From: Rubrivirga sp.
GTDB taxonomy: Bacteria; Bacteroidota; Rhodothermia; Rhodothermales; Rubricoccaceae
Direction: 5' to 3'
DNA: 7,071 nucleotides
NCBI GenBank assembly: GCA_012269805.1
Contig: JAAXJP010000714.1
Span: forward strand, 1-7,071
This document shows positions 6,000-7,071 of the stretch, piece by piece. Each line of letters starts with the position of its first letter. Position 1 is the first letter of the stretch. The notes beneath the pieces are model-generated. The model searched no databases. It worked only from the letters and a program-made list of their open reading frames with translations, and was not told the origin of the DNA. Both the position numbers and the translations under genes were made by a program.

Positions 6000-6509
6000 A
6001 TGGCAGAAGTCCAGAACTCCGCAGGAGACGACGCAGTCAACTCCAACTCGGGTAACGACGCCGCGGACGGCGACGGCCCCGAGGTCACCAAGATCGAGGA
6101 GACCAACGTCGGCGCCGCGCTCGAGAGCGCCGAGGTGCCCACCTCCGCCGACGCCCCGACGGCCGTCGAGCAGGCGGCCCAGCAGATGGGCTCCGAGCCC
6201 GCCCCGCGCGCCGTCGCGCCCGACGTGGCCCGGCGCCTCGTCGCGGCCTCCAACCCGGAGGACCTCCAGCGGATCGCAGCGCCCGGCGCGCAGAGCACGA
6301 AGATGCGCTGCCCCTTCAAGGAGGCCGGCGTCGAGTACATCGACTACAAGGACGTCGAGACGCTCAAGCGGTTCGTCAACGAGCAGGGCAAGATGCTCCC
6401 GCGCCGGATGACCGGCGTCTCGGCCAAGTACCAGCGCCAGCTGACGACGGCCATCAAGCGGGCCCGTCAGGTCGCCCTCCTCCCGTTCGCCGCCGACAAC
6501 GTCAAGTAG
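6000..6509 (+). CDS. rpsR: Small ribosomal subunit protein S18 with long acidic N-terminal extension
   Basis: 169 residues, about twice the usual 75-90. The S18 core is C-terminal (about 101-169): [17 protein letters not shown] (102-118), [13 protein letters not shown] (127-139), and the basic helix region ending ALLPF (159-163). This matches Bacteroidota S18 closely. Residues 1-60 hold 13 Asp/Glu but one Lys and no Arg; residues 61-100 look partly helical ([21 protein letters not shown]). An internal ATG at 6303 (Met102) would give a bare core of 68 residues, but the extension shows the same strong G/C preference at third codon positions as the core, and the ATG at 6000 sits 18 bases after rpsF, so it is probably translated. 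The leader between the genes is C/A-rich with no Shine-Dalgarno. S18 pairs with S6 in the 30S platform; the role of the extension is unknown. Confidence 0.93.
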   Translation: MAEVQNSAGDDAVNSNSGNDAADGDGPEVTKIEETNVGAALESAEVPTSADAPTAVEQAAQQMGSEPAPRAVAPDVARRLVAASNPEDLQRIAAPGAQSTKMRCPFKEAGVEYIDYKDVETLKRFVNEQGKMLPRRMTGVSAKYQRQLTTAIKRARQVALLPFAADNVK

Positions 6510-6552
6510 GCTCGGCCCGCGGGGGCCGGCCCCGGCCACGTGCCGGCCGCCC
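6510..6552 (+). other. GC-rich hairpin-forming spacer between rpsR and rplI
   Basis: Several alternative stems fit here: 6513-6518 with 6523-6528 (6 bp, loop gcgg); 6532-6536 with 6542-6546 (5 bp); or 6524-6530 with 6542-6548 (7 bp, 11-base loop). There is no T-run after any of them, so a full terminator is unlikely. They could reduce read-through to rplI or mark an mRNA processing point. Confidence 0.45.
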
Positions 6553-6584
6553 CCACCGACCGACCACCGACCACCGACTACCGA
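6553..6584 (+). repeat. Short heptamer repeat abutting the rplI start
   Basis: Units ccaccga (6553-6559), partial ccga (6560-6563), ccaccga (6564-6570), ccaccga (6571-6577) and ctaccga (6578-6584) run up to one base before the rplI ATG. The tract has no Shine-Dalgarno and almost no T, so it should be unstructured in mRNA. It may serve as an open ribosome landing site, or vary in copy number. Confidence 0.65.
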
Positions 6585-6585
6585 T

Positions 6586-7041
6586 ATGAAAGTCATCCTC
6601 ACCGAGGACCACGACACGCTCGGCATCAAGGGCGACGTCGTCGACGTGAAGCCCGGCTACGGGCGGAACTACCTCATCCCGCGCCAGCTGGCCGTCATCG
6701 CCACGCCGTCCTCGCTCAAGCGCTACGCCGAAGAGCGGAAGCAGGCCGCGCACAAGATCGAGGCGGCCCGCGAGACCGCCGAGAAGCTGGCCGCCAAGCT
6801 CAACGACACCGAGATCCTCATCCCCGTCCAGACGGGCGAGGAGAACCGGATCTTCGGCTCGATCACGAACCAGCAGGTCGCCGACGAGCTCAAGGCGAAG
6901 GGCCTCGAGGTCGACCGCCGCAAAATCACGATCTCGGAGGACATCCGGACGACGGGCGTCTACCCGGCGACCGTCCGGGTCCACCCGGAGATCACGGCCG
7001 AGGTCAAGATCAAGGTCGTCCCCGAGGAGGCGTCGGTCTAA
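6586..7041 (+). CDS. rplI: Large ribosomal subunit protein L9
   Basis: 151 residues, close to the usual 148-150. L9 binds 23S rRNA near the L1 stalk base with its N-terminal domain and reaches out with a second globular domain through a long helix. The N-domain signature is seen in MKVILTEDHDTLGIKGD and VKPGYGRNYLIP (21-32). The connecting helix is Lys/Glu/Ala-rich (about 41-72). The C-domain contains RIFGSITNQQVADEL and the final strand AEVKIKVVPE. Sequence around SSLKRYAEERKQAAHKIE resembles Bacteroidota L9. The position that is Gly34 in E. coli L9 is Gln34 here. The start is clear: homology begins at Met1, directly after the heptamer repeat. It is the last gene of the operon in the window; 30 bases of unremarkable sequence follow. 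Confidence 0.96.
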   Translation: MKVILTEDHDTLGIKGDVVDVKPGYGRNYLIPRQLAVIATPSSLKRYAEERKQAAHKIEAARETAEKLAAKLNDTEILIPVQTGEENRIFGSITNQQVADELKAKGLEVDRRKITISEDIRTTGVYPATVRVHPEITAEVKIKVVPEEASV

Positions 7042-7071
7042 CCGGCCGCCTCGACAGGTCCCACCGCACGC

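Noticed and set aside
6510..6552. Intrinsic terminator ending transcription between rpsR and rplI
   Set aside because: Stems exist but no T-run follows, and rpsF-rpsR-rplI is normally one operon.
5214..6629. Minus-strand open frame of 471 codons across rpsF, rpsR and the protease 5' end
   Set aside because: It is antisense to two certain ribosomal protein genes and overlaps the divergent promoter region. Its Val/Leu/Asp/Arg-rich sequence has no domain.

Overview
This window is GC-rich DNA (by eye about two thirds G+C or more) that is almost entirely coding. It most likely comes from a GC-rich member of the Bacteroidota/Rhodothermota side of the tree. The evidence is the rpsF-rpsR-rplI order with no ssb between rpsF and rpsR, Bacteroidota-like S18 and L9 sequences (S18 core with [16 protein letters not shown] and ALLPF; L9 with GYGRNYLIP), and start sites without a clear Shine-Dalgarno sequence. 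A Rubrivirga/Rubricoccus-type organism would fit, but that is inference.

Left three quarters (1-5344, all minus strand, read right to left): a compact phospho-signalling cluster. It begins with an FHA domain / membrane segment / trypsin-like serine protease fusion (5344-3689). After a 77-base gap holding a perfect 13-bp hairpin comes a Ser/Thr kinase with a membrane segment and a PEGA-like outer domain (3611-2382). Three bases later comes a PP2C-family phosphatase (2378-1491). Overlapping its stop by the ATGA arrangement is a second membrane Ser/Thr kinase (1494 to beyond the left edge). Together they could form a reversible Ser/Thr phosphorylation loop, two kinases against one phosphatase, with the FHA domain reading phospho-threonine inside the cell and the protease acting outside the inner membrane. 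Each domain assignment rests on visible motifs; the joint function is inference.

Divergent regulatory region (5345-5570): 226 bases between the FHA-protease and rpsF. It contains two hairpins, a weak Bacteroidota-like promoter candidate, and a leader stem-loop ending 10 bases before rpsF.

Right quarter (5571-7041, plus strand): rpsF (S6), rpsR (S18) and rplI (L9). S18 carries an acidic, low-complexity N-terminal extension of about 100 residues, which is the most unusual feature of this ordinary operon. The rpsR-rplI gap holds hairpin-forming sequence and a heptamer repeat that runs up to the rplI start. The last 30 bases (7042-7071) show nothing recognisable. No tRNA, rRNA, CRISPR array, insertion sequence or phage gene was seen.
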